From Streptomyces xanthochromogenes (lineage in GTDB: Bacteria; Actinomycetota; Actinomycetes; Streptomycetales; Streptomycetaceae): 64,000 nt of DNA. Made by a program: the position numbers and the translations under genes. This document shows, one piece after another, positions 28,277 through 37,191 of this stretch. The stretch covers positions 62,001 through 126,000 of the forward strand of contig NZ_BMUZ01000005.1 of the NCBI RefSeq assembly GCF_014650455.1, read 5' to 3'. Below the pieces are notes generated by a model that did no database searches, was not told the origin of the DNA, and was given only the letters and a program-made list of their open reading frames with translations. Every line of letters begins with the position of its first letter. The first letter of the stretch is position 1.

Positions 28277-29290
28277 GTGGCGGGGACCGGTTCGAGGGCG
28301 AGGGTGGCACGGCGGATCGCGACGGGCGCGGCGTTCGGCGGCGGCGGCATCGGGCTGATCGCGGGCGCCGCGGTGGGCGTCGTGCTCGCCGAGGTGGCCC
28401 TCGCGAAACGTTCGGTGGGCGGCGGCTCGCCCCAGGCCCCGAACGCCGACGGGCTGTACGGGACCGCCTACGCGGACGGTACGCAGCCGCTCAGGCTCGG
28501 CATGCTGGGCGACTCCACGGCGGCCGGGCAGGGGGTGCGCCGGGCGGGCCAGACCCCGGCCGCGCTGCTCGCCTCCGGGCTCGCGGCGGTCGCCGAGCGC
28601 ATGGTGACGCTGCGGAACGTGGCGCTGCCCGGGGCCCGCTCGGACGACCTGGAACGCCAGGTGTCGCTGCTGCTCGCCGACCCGAACCGCATCCCGGACG
28701 TCTGCGTGATCATGATCGGCGCGAACGACGTCACCACCCGGATGGCACCCACCGCCTCGGTGCGCTACCTGTCCACCGCGGTGCGCCGGCTGCGCACCGC
28801 CGGGGCCGAGGTGGTGGTGGGCACCTGCCCCGACCTCGGCACCATCGAGCCCGTCTACCAGCCGCTGCGCTGGCTGGCCCGGAGGGTCTCGCGGCAGCTC
28901 GCGGCGGCGCAGACGATCGTCGTGGTGGAGCAGGGCGGGCGCACCGTGTCGCTGGGCCATCTGCTGGGCCCGGAGTTCGAGCAGAACCCCCGGGAGCTGT
29001 TCGGGCCCGACAACTACCACCCCTCCGCCGAGGGGTACGCGACCGCGGCGATGGCGGTGCTGCCCACGCTGTGCGCCTCGCTCGGCCTGTGGCCCGAGTC
29101 CGACCACCCGGACGCCTCGCGCAACGAGGACATCCTGCCGGTCGCGAAGGCGGCCTCGGCCGCGGCCGCCCAGGCCGGTACCGAGGTCACCGGCGCGCGG
29201 GCGCCCTGGGCGCTGCTCAAGTACCGCCGCCGCAGGCGCCTGCCGGCCCCGGTGGAGCCGGCCCCCAACGGCTCGCACACGGGGCGGTGA
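28277..29290 (+). CDS. Membrane-anchored SGNH/GDSL hydrolase
   Basis: This 337-aa protein has one N-terminal membrane segment (ATGAAFGGGGIGLIAGAAVG) and an SGNH esterase domain. Block I is LRLGMLGDSTAAGQGV (catalytic Ser), block III is IMIGANDVT (Gly and Asn of the oxyanion hole), and block V is DNYHPSAEGY (Asp and His). It probably removes acyl groups from a lipid or polysaccharide at the cell surface. The GTG at 28277 is preceded by GGAGG at five bases; an ATG at 28265 lacks a site and is the alternative start. Divergent from cbs. Confidence 0.84.
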   Translation: MAGTGSRARVARRIATGAAFGGGGIGLIAGAAVGVVLAEVALAKRSVGGGSPQAPNADGLYGTAYADGTQPLRLGMLGDSTAAGQGVRRAGQTPAALLASGLAAVAERMVTLRNVALPGARSDDLERQVSLLLADPNRIPDVCVIMIGANDVTTRMAPTASVRYLSTAVRRLRTAGAEVVVGTCPDLGTIEPVYQPLRWLARRVSRQLAAAQTIVVVEQGGRTVSLGHLLGPEFEQNPRELFGPDNYHPSAEGYATAAMAVLPTLCASLGLWPESDHPDASRNEDILPVAKAASAAAAQAGTEVTGARAPWALLKYRRRRRLPAPVEPAPNGSHTGR

Positions 29291-29443
29291 GGGGGCGGCG
29301 CGGCGGCCGCCGCGAGGACGTGGAGGCCGCCCTGAGCGAGCGCTTAGAAAAGAGTCCGGCATCACACGCCACCGCGGATGACCAATCCACTACGTGCGGG
29401 TAACTTCCCAGGGAGTCCTGCCTTCCCATCCCTTGGAGCCGTG

Positions 29444-30664
29444 ATGCCCGAAGCCGTGATCGTCTCGACCGCCCGCTCCCCCATCGGCCGCGCCTTCAAG
29501 GGGTCGCTCAAGGACCTCCGCCCCGACGACCTCACGGCCACGATCATCGAGGCCGCCCTCACCAAGGTCCCGGGCCTCGACCCGCGCGACATCGACGACC
29601 TGATGCTCGGCTGCGGCCTGCCCGGCGGGGAGCAGGGCCACAACCTGGGCCGCATCGTGGCCGTGCAGATGGGCATGGACCACCTGCCGGGCTGCACGAT
29701 CACCCGGTACTGCTCGTCCTCGCTGCAGACCTCCCGCATGGCCCTGCACGCCATCAAGGCGGGCGAGGGCGACGTGTTCATCTCGGCCGGTGTCGAGATG
29801 GTCTCCCGCTCGGTCAAGGGCAGCAGCGACGGCCTGCCCGACACCCACAACCCGCTCTTCGCCGACGCCGAGGCGCGCACCGCCGCCGTCGCGCAGTCCG
29901 AGGGCGCCTCCTGGCACGACCCGCGCGAGGACGGCCTGATCCCGGACGCGTACATCGCGATGGGCCAGACCGCCGAGAACCTGGCCCGCCTCAAGGGCAT
30001 CTCGCGCCAGGAGATGGACGAGTTCGGCGTGCGCTCGCAGAACCTCGCCGAGGAAGCCATCAAGAACGGCTTCTGGGAGCGGGAGATCACCCCCGTCACG
30101 ACCCCGGACGGCACCGTGGTCAGCAAGGACGACGGCCCCCGCGCGGGCGTCACGGTCGAGGGCGTTTCGGGCCTCAAGCCCGTCTTCCGCCCCGACGGGC
30201 TCGTCACGGCCGGCAACTGCTGTCCGCTGAACGACGGCGCCGCCGCCCTGGTGATCATGAGTGACACCAAGGCGCGCGAGCTGGGTCTGACCCCGCTGGC
30301 CCGCATCGTCTCCACCGGCGTCACGGGCCTCTCGCCCGAGATCATGGGACTCGGCCCGGTCGAGGCGTCCCGCCAGGCGCTGAAGCGCGCCGGGCTCACC
30401 GTGGACGACATCGACCTCTTCGAGATCAACGAGGCCTTCGCCGCCCAGGTGATCCCGTCCTACCAGGACCTCGGCATCCCGCTGGACAAGCTGAACGTGA
30501 ACGGCGGCGCCATCGCGGTCGGCCACCCCTTCGGCATGACCGGCGCGCGCATCACAGGAACGCTGATCAACAGCCTCCAGTTCCACGACAAGCAGTTCGG
30601 TCTCGAGACCATGTGCGTCGGCGGCGGCCAGGGCATGGCGATGGTCGTCGAGCGCCTGAGCTGA
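29444..30664 (+). CDS. Acetyl-CoA C-acyltransferase (thiolase)
   Basis: This 406-aa thiolase either cleaves 3-ketoacyl-CoA in fatty acid degradation or condenses two acetyl-CoA. The nucleophilic Cys is in TITRYCSSSLQTSRM-like sequence (about residue 90), with the family's NEAFAAQV, NGGAIAVGHPFGMTGARITG-type His loop and the second active Cys in MCVGGGQGMAMV. The ATG at 29444 has GGAG five bases upstream. No other fatty acid degradation gene is next to it, so direction of the reaction is not clear. Confidence 0.93.
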   Translation: MPEAVIVSTARSPIGRAFKGSLKDLRPDDLTATIIEAALTKVPGLDPRDIDDLMLGCGLPGGEQGHNLGRIVAVQMGMDHLPGCTITRYCSSSLQTSRMALHAIKAGEGDVFISAGVEMVSRSVKGSSDGLPDTHNPLFADAEARTAAVAQSEGASWHDPREDGLIPDAYIAMGQTAENLARLKGISRQEMDEFGVRSQNLAEEAIKNGFWEREITPVTTPDGTVVSKDDGPRAGVTVEGVSGLKPVFRPDGLVTAGNCCPLNDGAAALVIMSDTKARELGLTPLARIVSTGVTGLSPEIMGLGPVEASRQALKRAGLTVDDIDLFEINEAFAAQVIPSYQDLGIPLDKLNVNGGAIAVGHPFGMTGARITGTLINSLQFHDKQFGLETMCVGGGQGMAMVVERLS

Positions 30665-31017
30665 CGGCCGAACCGGGCGGCCGGAGCGCTGTGTTGACCG
30701 CTGGTCGACGCAGTGTTGACGCCCCGGCCGCCACAGGTCGAACGCGGAGCGCGACGCCGAGGCCCCTGACCAGGGCTCTCCTCTCCCACAGGGTGCTCAC
30801 AGCCAATCGTTCCGCGTCCTAACCGTGACCGAATCTCCCCCAGGATGTGACGTATCTCCTGCGGCAGGAGCATCAGCGCAGGTCAGCGAGGGTATGGACG
30901 TAAACCCCAGGCCCAAAGACCTGTCCATTTCGTGACGTAATGCACTGACACCAGGAGCGGGCTCACGACAAGCTGATGTAGGAAGTCGGGGAATCGTTTG
31001 AATCCGGGAGTAAGTCA
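30665..31017. other. Non-coding gap with probable promoter
   Basis: No gene is supported in this 353-bp stretch. It contains an unusually AT-richer part near 30890-30960 and several TGACGTA-like words (30847 and 30934), which could be operator half-sites for the gene at 31018. I could not define -10 and -35 boxes with confidence. Confidence 0.4.
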
Positions 31018-31845
31018 GTGAGCGCCATGCCTCTTGCCCTGCTGCTGACCACGGCCGCTGCCACGGCCGTGGGCGCCGCTGCCCTGCACGCCGCCCACGG
31101 GCTGCGCAAGCAGGTGGCGGCTCTGCGCGAAGACCTGGCAGCCGCCCGTGCCGAACACCGCACCGACCACGGCGTGACGCTGCCCCACCAGGCCCGCGCC
31201 GCCGCGACCCCGGCCGCCGAGATACGGGCCGCCGTCGCCGAGGCGCTCGCCGAGGAGCGCGAGCGCGAGCTGGCCGAGGCGCGCGCCTTCTGGGCCGCGC
31301 AGGAGGCCAGGGACGCCGCCGACGCGCCCTCCCCGATGCTGGGCGGGCTCGCGGGCCTCGGTGAGGACGCCGCGTTCTTCCTGCCCCGCCAGGCGGACTT
31401 CACGGGCCTTGAGGCCGAGGCGCTGGAGATGGCCGAGGCGCTGGAGACCGCGGAAGAGTTCCCCGAGGACTCCCCCGAGCTCGCCGCGGCCCGCCGCCGC
31501 CACCCCTCGCACCCCGACTTCGTGCCGGTCCAGACGCCCGTCGTCGCCGACCACGAGGCCACGGTCTCCCGCCTGGAGGAGCTCGCCGAGGCCCGTACCG
31601 CGCTCGCGGACGTACGCCCGGGACCGCTCGGCACGCTCGACGTGTACGTCTTCGCCGACGGCACCACGCTCTGCATGACCCCGGGCCACCGCGAGACCGC
31701 GGAGCGCCTCTCGGAGGCCCTGCGCGACGGCGAGGCGCCGGTGCTGCTCGGCGGCTCCGGAGTGTCCGGGGCGTACGCGCTGACCTTCGCCTGCGGCGAG
31801 GAGAGCGTCTACATCCTCGCCGACCGGGTCATCGCCTCGCTCTGA
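31018..31845 (+). CDS. Conserved hypothetical protein with N-terminal anchor
   Basis: This 275-aa protein starts with a hydrophobic segment (LALLLTTAAATAVGAAALHA) followed by a long acidic, Ala/Glu-rich helical region (EEREREL, EALEMAEALETAEEFPED). A compact C-terminal domain (LGTLDVYVFADGTTLCMTPG to ESVYILADRVIAS) ends it. The GTG start has GGGAG seven bases upstream. I do not recognise a family; it looks like an actinobacterial membrane-tethered protein. Confidence 0.65.
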   Translation: MSAMPLALLLTTAAATAVGAAALHAAHGLRKQVAALREDLAAARAEHRTDHGVTLPHQARAAATPAAEIRAAVAEALAEERERELAEARAFWAAQEARDAADAPSPMLGGLAGLGEDAAFFLPRQADFTGLEAEALEMAEALETAEEFPEDSPELAAARRRHPSHPDFVPVQTPVVADHEATVSRLEELAEARTALADVRPGPLGTLDVYVFADGTTLCMTPGHRETAERLSEALRDGEAPVLLGGSGVSGAYALTFACGEESVYILADRVIASL

Positions 31846-31924
31846 CGGCGAGGCGGGCCGGCCGGAGACCGGCTCGGCCGCGGACCGGCTCGACCGCGTC
31901 CGGCGAAGGCCGCTCCCCCCGCGT

Positions 31925-32251
31925 CTAGCCGAAGGCCCGCTCCTGCGCGGCTTCCACCAGCTTCACGGCCCCGTCCGGCTCCCCGCCGGGCGGGGTCTTC
32001 GCCGTCTGGAGGGCCCCGGCCAAATCCCGTCCGGCGACCACGACTTGGTCGGCGACCGCGAACAGACCGGCGTCCGGCATGACCAGGGGTTCGCGCCCGG
32101 GGAACTCGACGCGCTGCGCCAGGACCGCCAACTCCCGTGCGAGCGCGAGTCCTTCGGCGGCGGCACCGCGGCGCAGGCGGCTCTCGGGAGCGGCGCGCAG
32201 CCGGTCGGCGAAGCGGTCCACGGCCAAGATCAGGGGGTTCACATCGAGCAC
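31925..32251 (-). CDS. Conserved hypothetical helical protein
   Basis: This 108-aa protein is mostly alpha-helical (LILAVDRFADRLRAAPESRL, LALARELAVLAQRVEFPG, LFAVADQVVVAGRDLAGALQ). The GTG start has an AGGG element seven bases upstream. It is convergent with the gene at 31018 and divergent from the DUF4287 gene. Function unknown. Confidence 0.6.
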   Translation of the reverse strand: MLDVNPLILAVDRFADRLRAAPESRLRRGAAAEGLALARELAVLAQRVEFPGREPLVMPDAGLFAVADQVVVAGRDLAGALQTAKTPPGGEPDGAVKLVEAAQERAFG

Positions 32252-32351
32252 GCCGTGACCCTACGCGCCTCTCCCGCACTGTTGCCAATACGCGAACACT
32301 CAGGCACGGTGCAGTGAAGGACCAGTAAGCGCAATGCCTCCGGAGGCGCCG

Positions 32352-32582
32352 ATGTCCCAAGTCTTCTCCGAAGAGACCCATCGCAACCTGCTCTCCCGCA
32401 TCCCCCATTGCACCGGTCGTGAAGTGTCCGACTGGCTCCGCACCGTCGAGGAAGGCCCCTCCCTCTTCCGTTTCGAGGAGAAGGTCAGCTGGCTCCGGAG
32501 CGAGCACGATCTCGCCTATGGGCACGCCAAGGCGATCATCCACGAGTACGACCTGAGGCGAGCCGCGCGCCGGCTGCTCTAG
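32352..32582 (+). CDS. DUF4287-like small protein
   Basis: This 76-aa protein (FSEETHRNLLSRIPHCTGRE, VSWLRSEHDLAYGHAKAIIH) resembles the DUF4287 family of small helical proteins. These usually occur alone or fused to DUF5655, with unknown function. The start at 32352 follows GGAGG at five bases; a Met six codons earlier does not. Confidence 0.75.
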   Translation: MSQVFSEETHRNLLSRIPHCTGREVSDWLRTVEEGPSLFRFEEKVSWLRSEHDLAYGHAKAIIHEYDLRRAARRLL

Positions 32583-32929
32583 TTCCGGGAGGAATCACTT
32601 CGCTTTCCGCGCTCCCCGCGGGAAGCACACCGCAAGCACCTCACGACACCGCAAGCACCTCACGTACGAAGGCAAGGCGAGCACCCCCGCACCACCACCA
32701 CTTCGCCCCGTCGACGATCCGTCGGCGGGGCGAAGTCCTGCCCCGCGCCGCGCAGAGGACGGACCGGACGGACCGGACCGGACCGCCTTCAGTAGGTGAA
32801 CTCCCTTTCCGTGCAAGGGCTTTCACCGTTTTACCTCTTGACGCTCTCGACGACGGAGAGCACAGTGACCGCGCAGCCCGTCGTTGAGAGCGCTCTCAGA
32901 GCGCTCTCTTTCCGAGAGAGGCCCCCCAC
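32583..32929. other. Non-coding gap before the glucanases
   Basis: No gene is supported here. The sequence ACACCGCAAGCACCTCACG is repeated exactly in tandem (32627-32645 and 32646-32664), and a GGAC/GGACC-rich microsatellite lies at 32757-32786. The glucanase promoter and operators are near 32838-32907. Confidence 0.55.
32838..32907 (+). promoter_or_regulatory. Glucanase promoter with two LacI-type operators
   Basis: TTGACG (32838-32843) is followed after 17 nt by a weak CACAGT -10 box (32861-32866). Downstream lie the 14-bp perfect palindrome TGAGAGCGCTCTCA (32885-32898) and a second AGAGCGCTCT (32898-32907). Their centres are 11 bp apart, one helical turn. The core resembles the CebR/CelR operator TGGGAGCGCTCCCA of actinobacterial glucan-utilisation repressors. 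Confidence 0.7.
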
Positions 32930-34330
32930 ATGCGCCCCACACCCCCCAGACGCGGCCCGGCCCGGCGAGCCATGATCGCCCTGGTCTCCACGCTCGGCCT
33001 CGCGGCCGCCTCCGCCGCCCTCGTCGCCCTGCCCGCCTCCGCGTCCGCCCCGCCGCCCCCGGCGGGCTGGACCACCGTGTTCAGCGACGACTTCAACGGC
33101 CCGGCAGGGGCCGGCGTGGACACCTCCAACTGGCAGTACACGACCGGCACCAGCTACCCCGGCGGCCCCGCCAACTTCGGCACCGGCGAGGTCGAGACGA
33201 TGACCTCCTCCACCAACAACGTCGCCCTCGACGGCGCCGGGAACCTGCGCATCACCCCGCAGCGCGACGCCGCCGGCAACTGGACGTCGGGCCGGGTCGA
33301 GACCAAGCGCTCCGACTTCCAGCCCCCGGCCGGCGGCAAGCTCCGCATCGAGGCGCGGCTCCAGATGCCCGATGTGACGGGCGCCGCCGCCAAGGGCTAC
33401 TGGCCGGCGTTCTGGGCGCTCGGCGCGCCCTTCCGCGGCAACTGGTGGAACTGGCCCGGCATCGGCGAGCTCGACATCATGGAGAACGTCCAGGGCCTCA
33501 ACAACAACTGGTCCACCATGCACTGCGGCACCAGCCCCGGCGGCCCCTGCAACGAGACGACGGGCATCGGCGGCCAGAAGGCCTGCGACGGCGCCACCTG
33601 CCAGGGCGGCTTCCACACCTACGCCGTCGAGTGGGACCGCTCGGGCCCGACCGAGCAGATGCGCTTCTCCCTGGACGGCGTCACCTTCCACACCGTCAGC
33701 CAGAACCAGGTCGACGCCACGACCTGGACGAACGCCACCAACCACGGCTACTTCGTCATCCTGAACGTCGCCATGGGCGGCGGCTTCCCCGGCGCGTACG
33801 GCGGCGGCCCCGACGCGGGCACCCAGCCAGGACATCCGCTGGTCGTCGACTACGTCACCGTGCAGCAGGCAGCCGGCTCCGGCACCACCACCCCGCCCAC
33901 TACTCCGCCCTCGGGCAACCGTGACGCGTACGGCACCATCCAGGCCGAGTCGTACGACCAGCAGTCCGGTGTGGTGAAGGAGACCACCACCGACAGCGGC
34001 GGCGGCCAGGACCTCGGCTCCCTCGCCAACGGTGACTGGGCGCTCTACCGGGGCGTGAACTTCGGTACGACGGCGGCCAGGCAGTTCTCCGCCCGGGTGG
34101 CGAGCGGCGCGGCCGGCGGGGTCAGCGGTCTGGTGGAGGTGCGCCTGGACAGCCGGAGCAGCGCGCCCATCGGCAGTTTCGCCGTGGCCAACACCGGCGG
34201 CTGGCAGAGCTGGCGCACCGTGCCGGCGAACATCAGCGGCGTCACCGGGACCCACGACGTGTATCTGACCTTCACCAGCGGCCAAGGGGCGGACTTCGTG
34301 AACGTCAACTGGCTCGGGTTCGGCCACTGA
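32930..34330 (+). CDS. Secreted GH16 beta-glucanase with CBM6
   Basis: This 466-aa secreted enzyme hydrolyses beta-1,3 or mixed-linkage glucans. An Arg-rich signal peptide (to about residue 39, ending ALPASASA) is followed by a GH16 domain with the catalytic ExDxxE in GIGELDIMENVQG. A Thr/Pro linker (GTTTPPTTPPSG) leads to a C-terminal CBM6-like domain (YGTIQAESYDQQSGVV, GDWALYRGVNFG, FVNVNWLGFGH). It is followed at once by a GH64 glucanase, so both act together on beta-1,3-glucan such as fungal wall polymer. Two LacI-type operators before it predict induction by the released oligosaccharides. Confidence 0.92.
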   Translation: MRPTPPRRGPARRAMIALVSTLGLAAASAALVALPASASAPPPPAGWTTVFSDDFNGPAGAGVDTSNWQYTTGTSYPGGPANFGTGEVETMTSSTNNVALDGAGNLRITPQRDAAGNWTSGRVETKRSDFQPPAGGKLRIEARLQMPDVTGAAAKGYWPAFWALGAPFRGNWWNWPGIGELDIMENVQGLNNNWSTMHCGTSPGGPCNETTGIGGQKACDGATCQGGFHTYAVEWDRSGPTEQMRFSLDGVTFHTVSQNQVDATTWTNATNHGYFVILNVAMGGGFPGAYGGGPDAGTQPGHPLVVDYVTVQQAAGSGTTTPPTTPPSGNRDAYGTIQAESYDQQSGVVKETTTDSGGGQDLGSLANGDWALYRGVNFGTTAARQFSARVASGAAGGVSGLVEVRLDSRSSAPIGSFAVANTGGWQSWRTVPANISGVTGTHDVYLTFTSGQGADFVNVNWLGFGH

Positions 34331-34344
34331 TGAGGGGCGCGCGC

Positions 34345-35559
34345 ATGAAGACCGTACGGCTCCTCCTGGCGGCCGCGACCACGAGCGCCCTGCTGTTCCT
34401 CGGCGCCGGCGGCGGCACGGCGACGGCCGCCTCCCCCGGCGCCGCCGACACCCCGCGGGCCGCCGACGCGGCCGGCTTCCCGATCGTGTTCCAGAACAAC
34501 ACCCGTGGCGCGTACGCCGACGCGCAGATCTACGTCACCGTGCTCGGCCAGATCACCCCCGGCCAGTGGTCCTACCTCAGGCCCGACGGCAGCACGGCCC
34601 ACATCAACCACCTGGACGCGAACGCGCCGGGCCACCTCTCCAAGCACGGCGTGAACTACCCGAACATGTCGTTCACGCTGGCCCGGGCGGGCGCCCGGGT
34701 GCCCTCCCCGTCCTCGATCCGCGGCGGCCGCATCTACCTCTCGCTCGGCTCGCCGCTCTACATCCCGGTCTCGCCCGACGACCAGGGCTGGGGCGGCCCC
34801 GACCCGAACAACCCCTCCGACCCCAACAACGACGTCTACTACGACTGGTACGAGTACACCTTCGTCAACGGGCAGGCTGCGTACGGCGGGAACACCACCC
34901 AGGTCGACCAGTTCGGCTTCCCGATGACCTCCCGGCTGCGCCAGACCTCCAGCGGCTACGACACCACCCGCGGCATCTCCAGGACCCGCGCGCAGGTGAT
35001 GTCGGCGTACGCGGCGGGTGTCGGGGCGGCCTTCAAGCCGCTGCAGTCCAGCTACCGGATCATCGCCCCGCGCTCGGCCGCCGGTTTCCCGGCGGACTAC
35101 CTGACCTCGACCGTCGACCAGACCTGGAGCTACTACGCCTCCCACCCCTTCACGCTGAGCTCGCCGGGCGAGACGTTCTCCGGGCGGGTCGCGGGCGACA
35201 CCCTGACCTTCACCAGGAACGGCGCGGGCCCCTTCACCCTGCACAAGCCGACCTCGCGCGAGGTCATGGCCTGCTCGGGGGCGCTCGCCTCGGGGAGCGA
35301 CGAGGAGAAACGGTTGGGCGCGGAGTTCTGCGCCGCCTTCAACCGGGGCGTGGCCCAGGACACCTCGCTCTGGCACACCCCGTCCGCGTACTACCGGGGC
35401 ACCGCCCCCCGGAACGACTACGCGGCCTTCTTCCACACCGTCGGCCTGGACGGCCGCGCCTACGGCTTCCCGTACGACGACATCAACGACCAGTCCTCGG
35501 TGCAGATCCTGGGCAACGCGAACCCGCCGACGGATCTGACGCTGTCGATCGGCTGGTGA
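34345..35559 (+). CDS. Secreted GH64 beta-1,3-glucanase (laminaripentaose-producing type)
   Basis: This 404-aa secreted protein has a signal peptide (VRLLLAAATTSALLFLGAGG) and a thaumatin-like GH64 domain, seen in PIVFQNNTRGAYADAQIYV, GGRIYLSLGSPLYIP, YYDWYEYTFVNG, VDQFGFPMTSRLRQ and GRAYGFPYDDINDQSSVQI. GH64 enzymes release laminaripentaose from beta-1,3-glucan. The ATG at 34345 has GAGGGG seven bases upstream. An ATG overlapping the previous stop (34330) is the alternative. It has no carbohydrate-binding module, unlike its GH16 partner. Confidence 0.92.
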   Translation: MKTVRLLLAAATTSALLFLGAGGGTATAASPGAADTPRAADAAGFPIVFQNNTRGAYADAQIYVTVLGQITPGQWSYLRPDGSTAHINHLDANAPGHLSKHGVNYPNMSFTLARAGARVPSPSSIRGGRIYLSLGSPLYIPVSPDDQGWGGPDPNNPSDPNNDVYYDWYEYTFVNGQAAYGGNTTQVDQFGFPMTSRLRQTSSGYDTTRGISRTRAQVMSAYAAGVGAAFKPLQSSYRIIAPRSAAGFPADYLTSTVDQTWSYYASHPFTLSSPGETFSGRVAGDTLTFTRNGAGPFTLHKPTSREVMACSGALASGSDEEKRLGAEFCAAFNRGVAQDTSLWHTPSAYYRGTAPRNDYAAFFHTVGLDGRAYGFPYDDINDQSSVQILGNANPPTDLTLSIGW

Positions 35560-35574
35560 ACGCCCCGCACAGGG

Positions 35575-35614
35575 CGAGGGGCCCCGCCCGGCATCAGCCG
35601 GGCGGGGCCCCTCG
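35575..35614. terminator. Hairpin terminator after the glucanase operon
   Basis: A perfect 17-bp stem (CGAGGGGCCCCGCCCGG at 35575-35591 and its complement at 35598-35614) closes a 6-nt loop. It lies between convergent genes and probably stops transcription in both directions. Confidence 0.85.
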
Positions 35615-35635
35615 TGACGTTCACCGTCCGCGGTG

Positions 35636-36511
35636 TCAGTCGTTGCCCTGCAGGATGGAGATCAGCCGCAGCGCCTCCAGGTAGATCCAGACCAGGGTCA
35701 TGGTGAGGCCGAAGGCGGCCAGCCAGGACTCCTCGCGCGGGGCGCCGTAGGTGACCCCGTCCTCGACCTGCTTGAAGTCCATGGCCAGGAAGCAGGCACC
35801 GAGCACGATGCCGATGATTCCGAAGAGGATGCCGAGACCACCGCTGCGGAAGCCGAGGCCGTCACCGCCGCCGATCGCCGCGAACAGCAGGTTGACCAGC
35901 ATGAGGATCATGAAGCCGATGGCCGCCGCCATGACGAATCCGACGAAGCGGCGGTTGACCCGGATCAGCCGGGTCTTGTAGGCGATGAGCACCCCGGCGA
36001 AGACCGCCATCGTGCCGAGCACCGCCTGCGGCACCGCGCCCGCCGACACGTACGTCGTGACGGCCGAGCTGATCACACCGAGGAAGACGCCCTCGAAGGC
36101 GGCGTACCCGAGGATCAGCGCCGGCACCGGCTTGCGCTTGAAGGACTGCACCATGGCGAGGACGAACGCGATCAGCGCGGCGCCGATGGCGATGCCGTAC
36201 GACTTGCCGATGTTCGCCGAGTCGACCGGCAGGGCCAGCCAGGCCACGACCGCACCGGCGACGACCGTGCCGAGCGTGATCGCGGTCCGCGACACCACGT
36301 CGTCGATCGTCATCACGCCGGAACGGGCGGGGGCCTGCGGGGCGCCCTGCTGCGTGTCCTGCTGGGCGTACGGGTTCGTGGCGTACGGGTTCGTGGGCGC
36401 CTGCGCGTACGGGTTGCCCCCGGCCTGCGGCTGCTGCGCGGTGTTGAAACCGGCGTAGCCGTTGTCGCGGCTGAACCCCCGTCGCGAGAAGACCGGGTTG
36501 CTGCTCCTCAT
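35636..36511 (-). CDS. Bax inhibitor-1/YccA-family membrane protein
   Basis: This 291-aa protein has seven membrane helices after a 65-residue cytoplasmic tail rich in Asn-Pro-Tyr-Ala repeats (GNPYAQAPTNPYATNPYAQQ). The BI-1 core is clear: MTIDDVVSRTAITLGTVVAG, YAAFEGVFLGVISSAV and the C-terminal WLAAFGLTMTLVWIYLEALR. Family members are pH-sensitive calcium leak channels or FtsH-associated proteins. The start follows GGAGGAG. The NPYA tail recurs in several actinobacterial membrane proteins and may be a binding tail. Confidence 0.85.
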   Translation of the reverse strand: MRSSNPVFSRRGFSRDNGYAGFNTAQQPQAGGNPYAQAPTNPYATNPYAQQDTQQGAPQAPARSGVMTIDDVVSRTAITLGTVVAGAVVAWLALPVDSANIGKSYGIAIGAALIAFVLAMVQSFKRKPVPALILGYAAFEGVFLGVISSAVTTYVSAGAVPQAVLGTMAVFAGVLIAYKTRLIRVNRRFVGFVMAAAIGFMILMLVNLLFAAIGGGDGLGFRSGGLGILFGIIGIVLGACFLAMDFKQVEDGVTYGAPREESWLAAFGLTMTLVWIYLEALRLISILQGND

Positions 36512-36662
36512 CTCACTCCTCCATGGCCACCGTGCGCGGCCTTGTCCTCAAGGGTAATGGGCACGCAAAGAAACCGACGTACTGCCTAAGGAGGATCTTC
36601 ACCTGGGAAGGAGGGGGGTGCAAGGGTCCGACACCCCGACGCGCGGGACGCCGGAGCCTGCG

Positions 36663-36747
36663 TGGTGCCCGGAGCCGGACTCGAACCGGCACGGCCCGAA
36701 GGCCAGCGAGGTTTAAGCTCGCCGTGTCTGCGTTCCACCATCCGGGC
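36663..36747 (-). tRNA. bldA: tRNA-Leu (UAA), the bldA tRNA
   Basis: The minus strand reads GCCCGGATGGTGGAACGCAG at the 5' end. It has a 7-bp acceptor stem (GCCCGGA with TCCGGGC), an anticodon stem GCGAG/CTCGC with loop CTTAAAC (anticodon UAA, plus positions 36713-36715), a long variable arm GGCCTTCGGGCC and the T loop GGTTCGAGTCC. The 3' CCA is encoded. UUA is the rarest leucine codon in Streptomyces, and this tRNA controls development and antibiotic genes carrying TTA. It stands alone between genes, with a TAGGCT -10-like box at plus 36779-36784. Confidence 0.96.
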
Positions 36748-37191
36748 AAGGGCGCGCGGCTCCGCGTTTCGCGGGACGAGCCTAGCCCGGCGCATCCCCC
36801 GAACAGCGGAACAACCACCCGATGTTGTCTTATTTTATTGACGCCTGAGGGTGCGTCAGCACAGTTCAAAGCGGTGTTGGCACATGCCGGAGGCGGTTGG
36901 CAGGGCGTCCGGGGTATCCCGATATACGAACGCGGAATGACGGAAAGTCGACGCCTCGTACCGCTTCCACCCTGACGCTGGCACGGCTCGCGGGAGCCCG
37001 ACCGGAGCGCTGGTGGAGTACTCCTCGGGCCGGGCCGCGTCTCAGGGGTGCCGTCATACCTCAGGAGGAGTGCGGGGGCCCTTTCGTCCGACTCAAGGGG
37101 GCCGACGAACGGGTACAGGGACTGACGATCGGGCGCCGGGCGGCAGGAAGGATGGAGAAGTCCCCGAAGCCGCACCGACAGGAGTTTCTCC
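36748..37191. other. Non-coding gap between bldA and the ABC exporter
   Basis: No gene is supported in these 444 bp. The first 40 bp hold the bldA promoter (minus strand). An AT-rich patch at 36827-36841 (TGTCTTATTTTATTG) leads into TTGACG, a possible -35 box for the plus-strand exporter genes. A palindromic GACGC/GCGTC pair follows at about 36840-36858. Confidence 0.5.
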
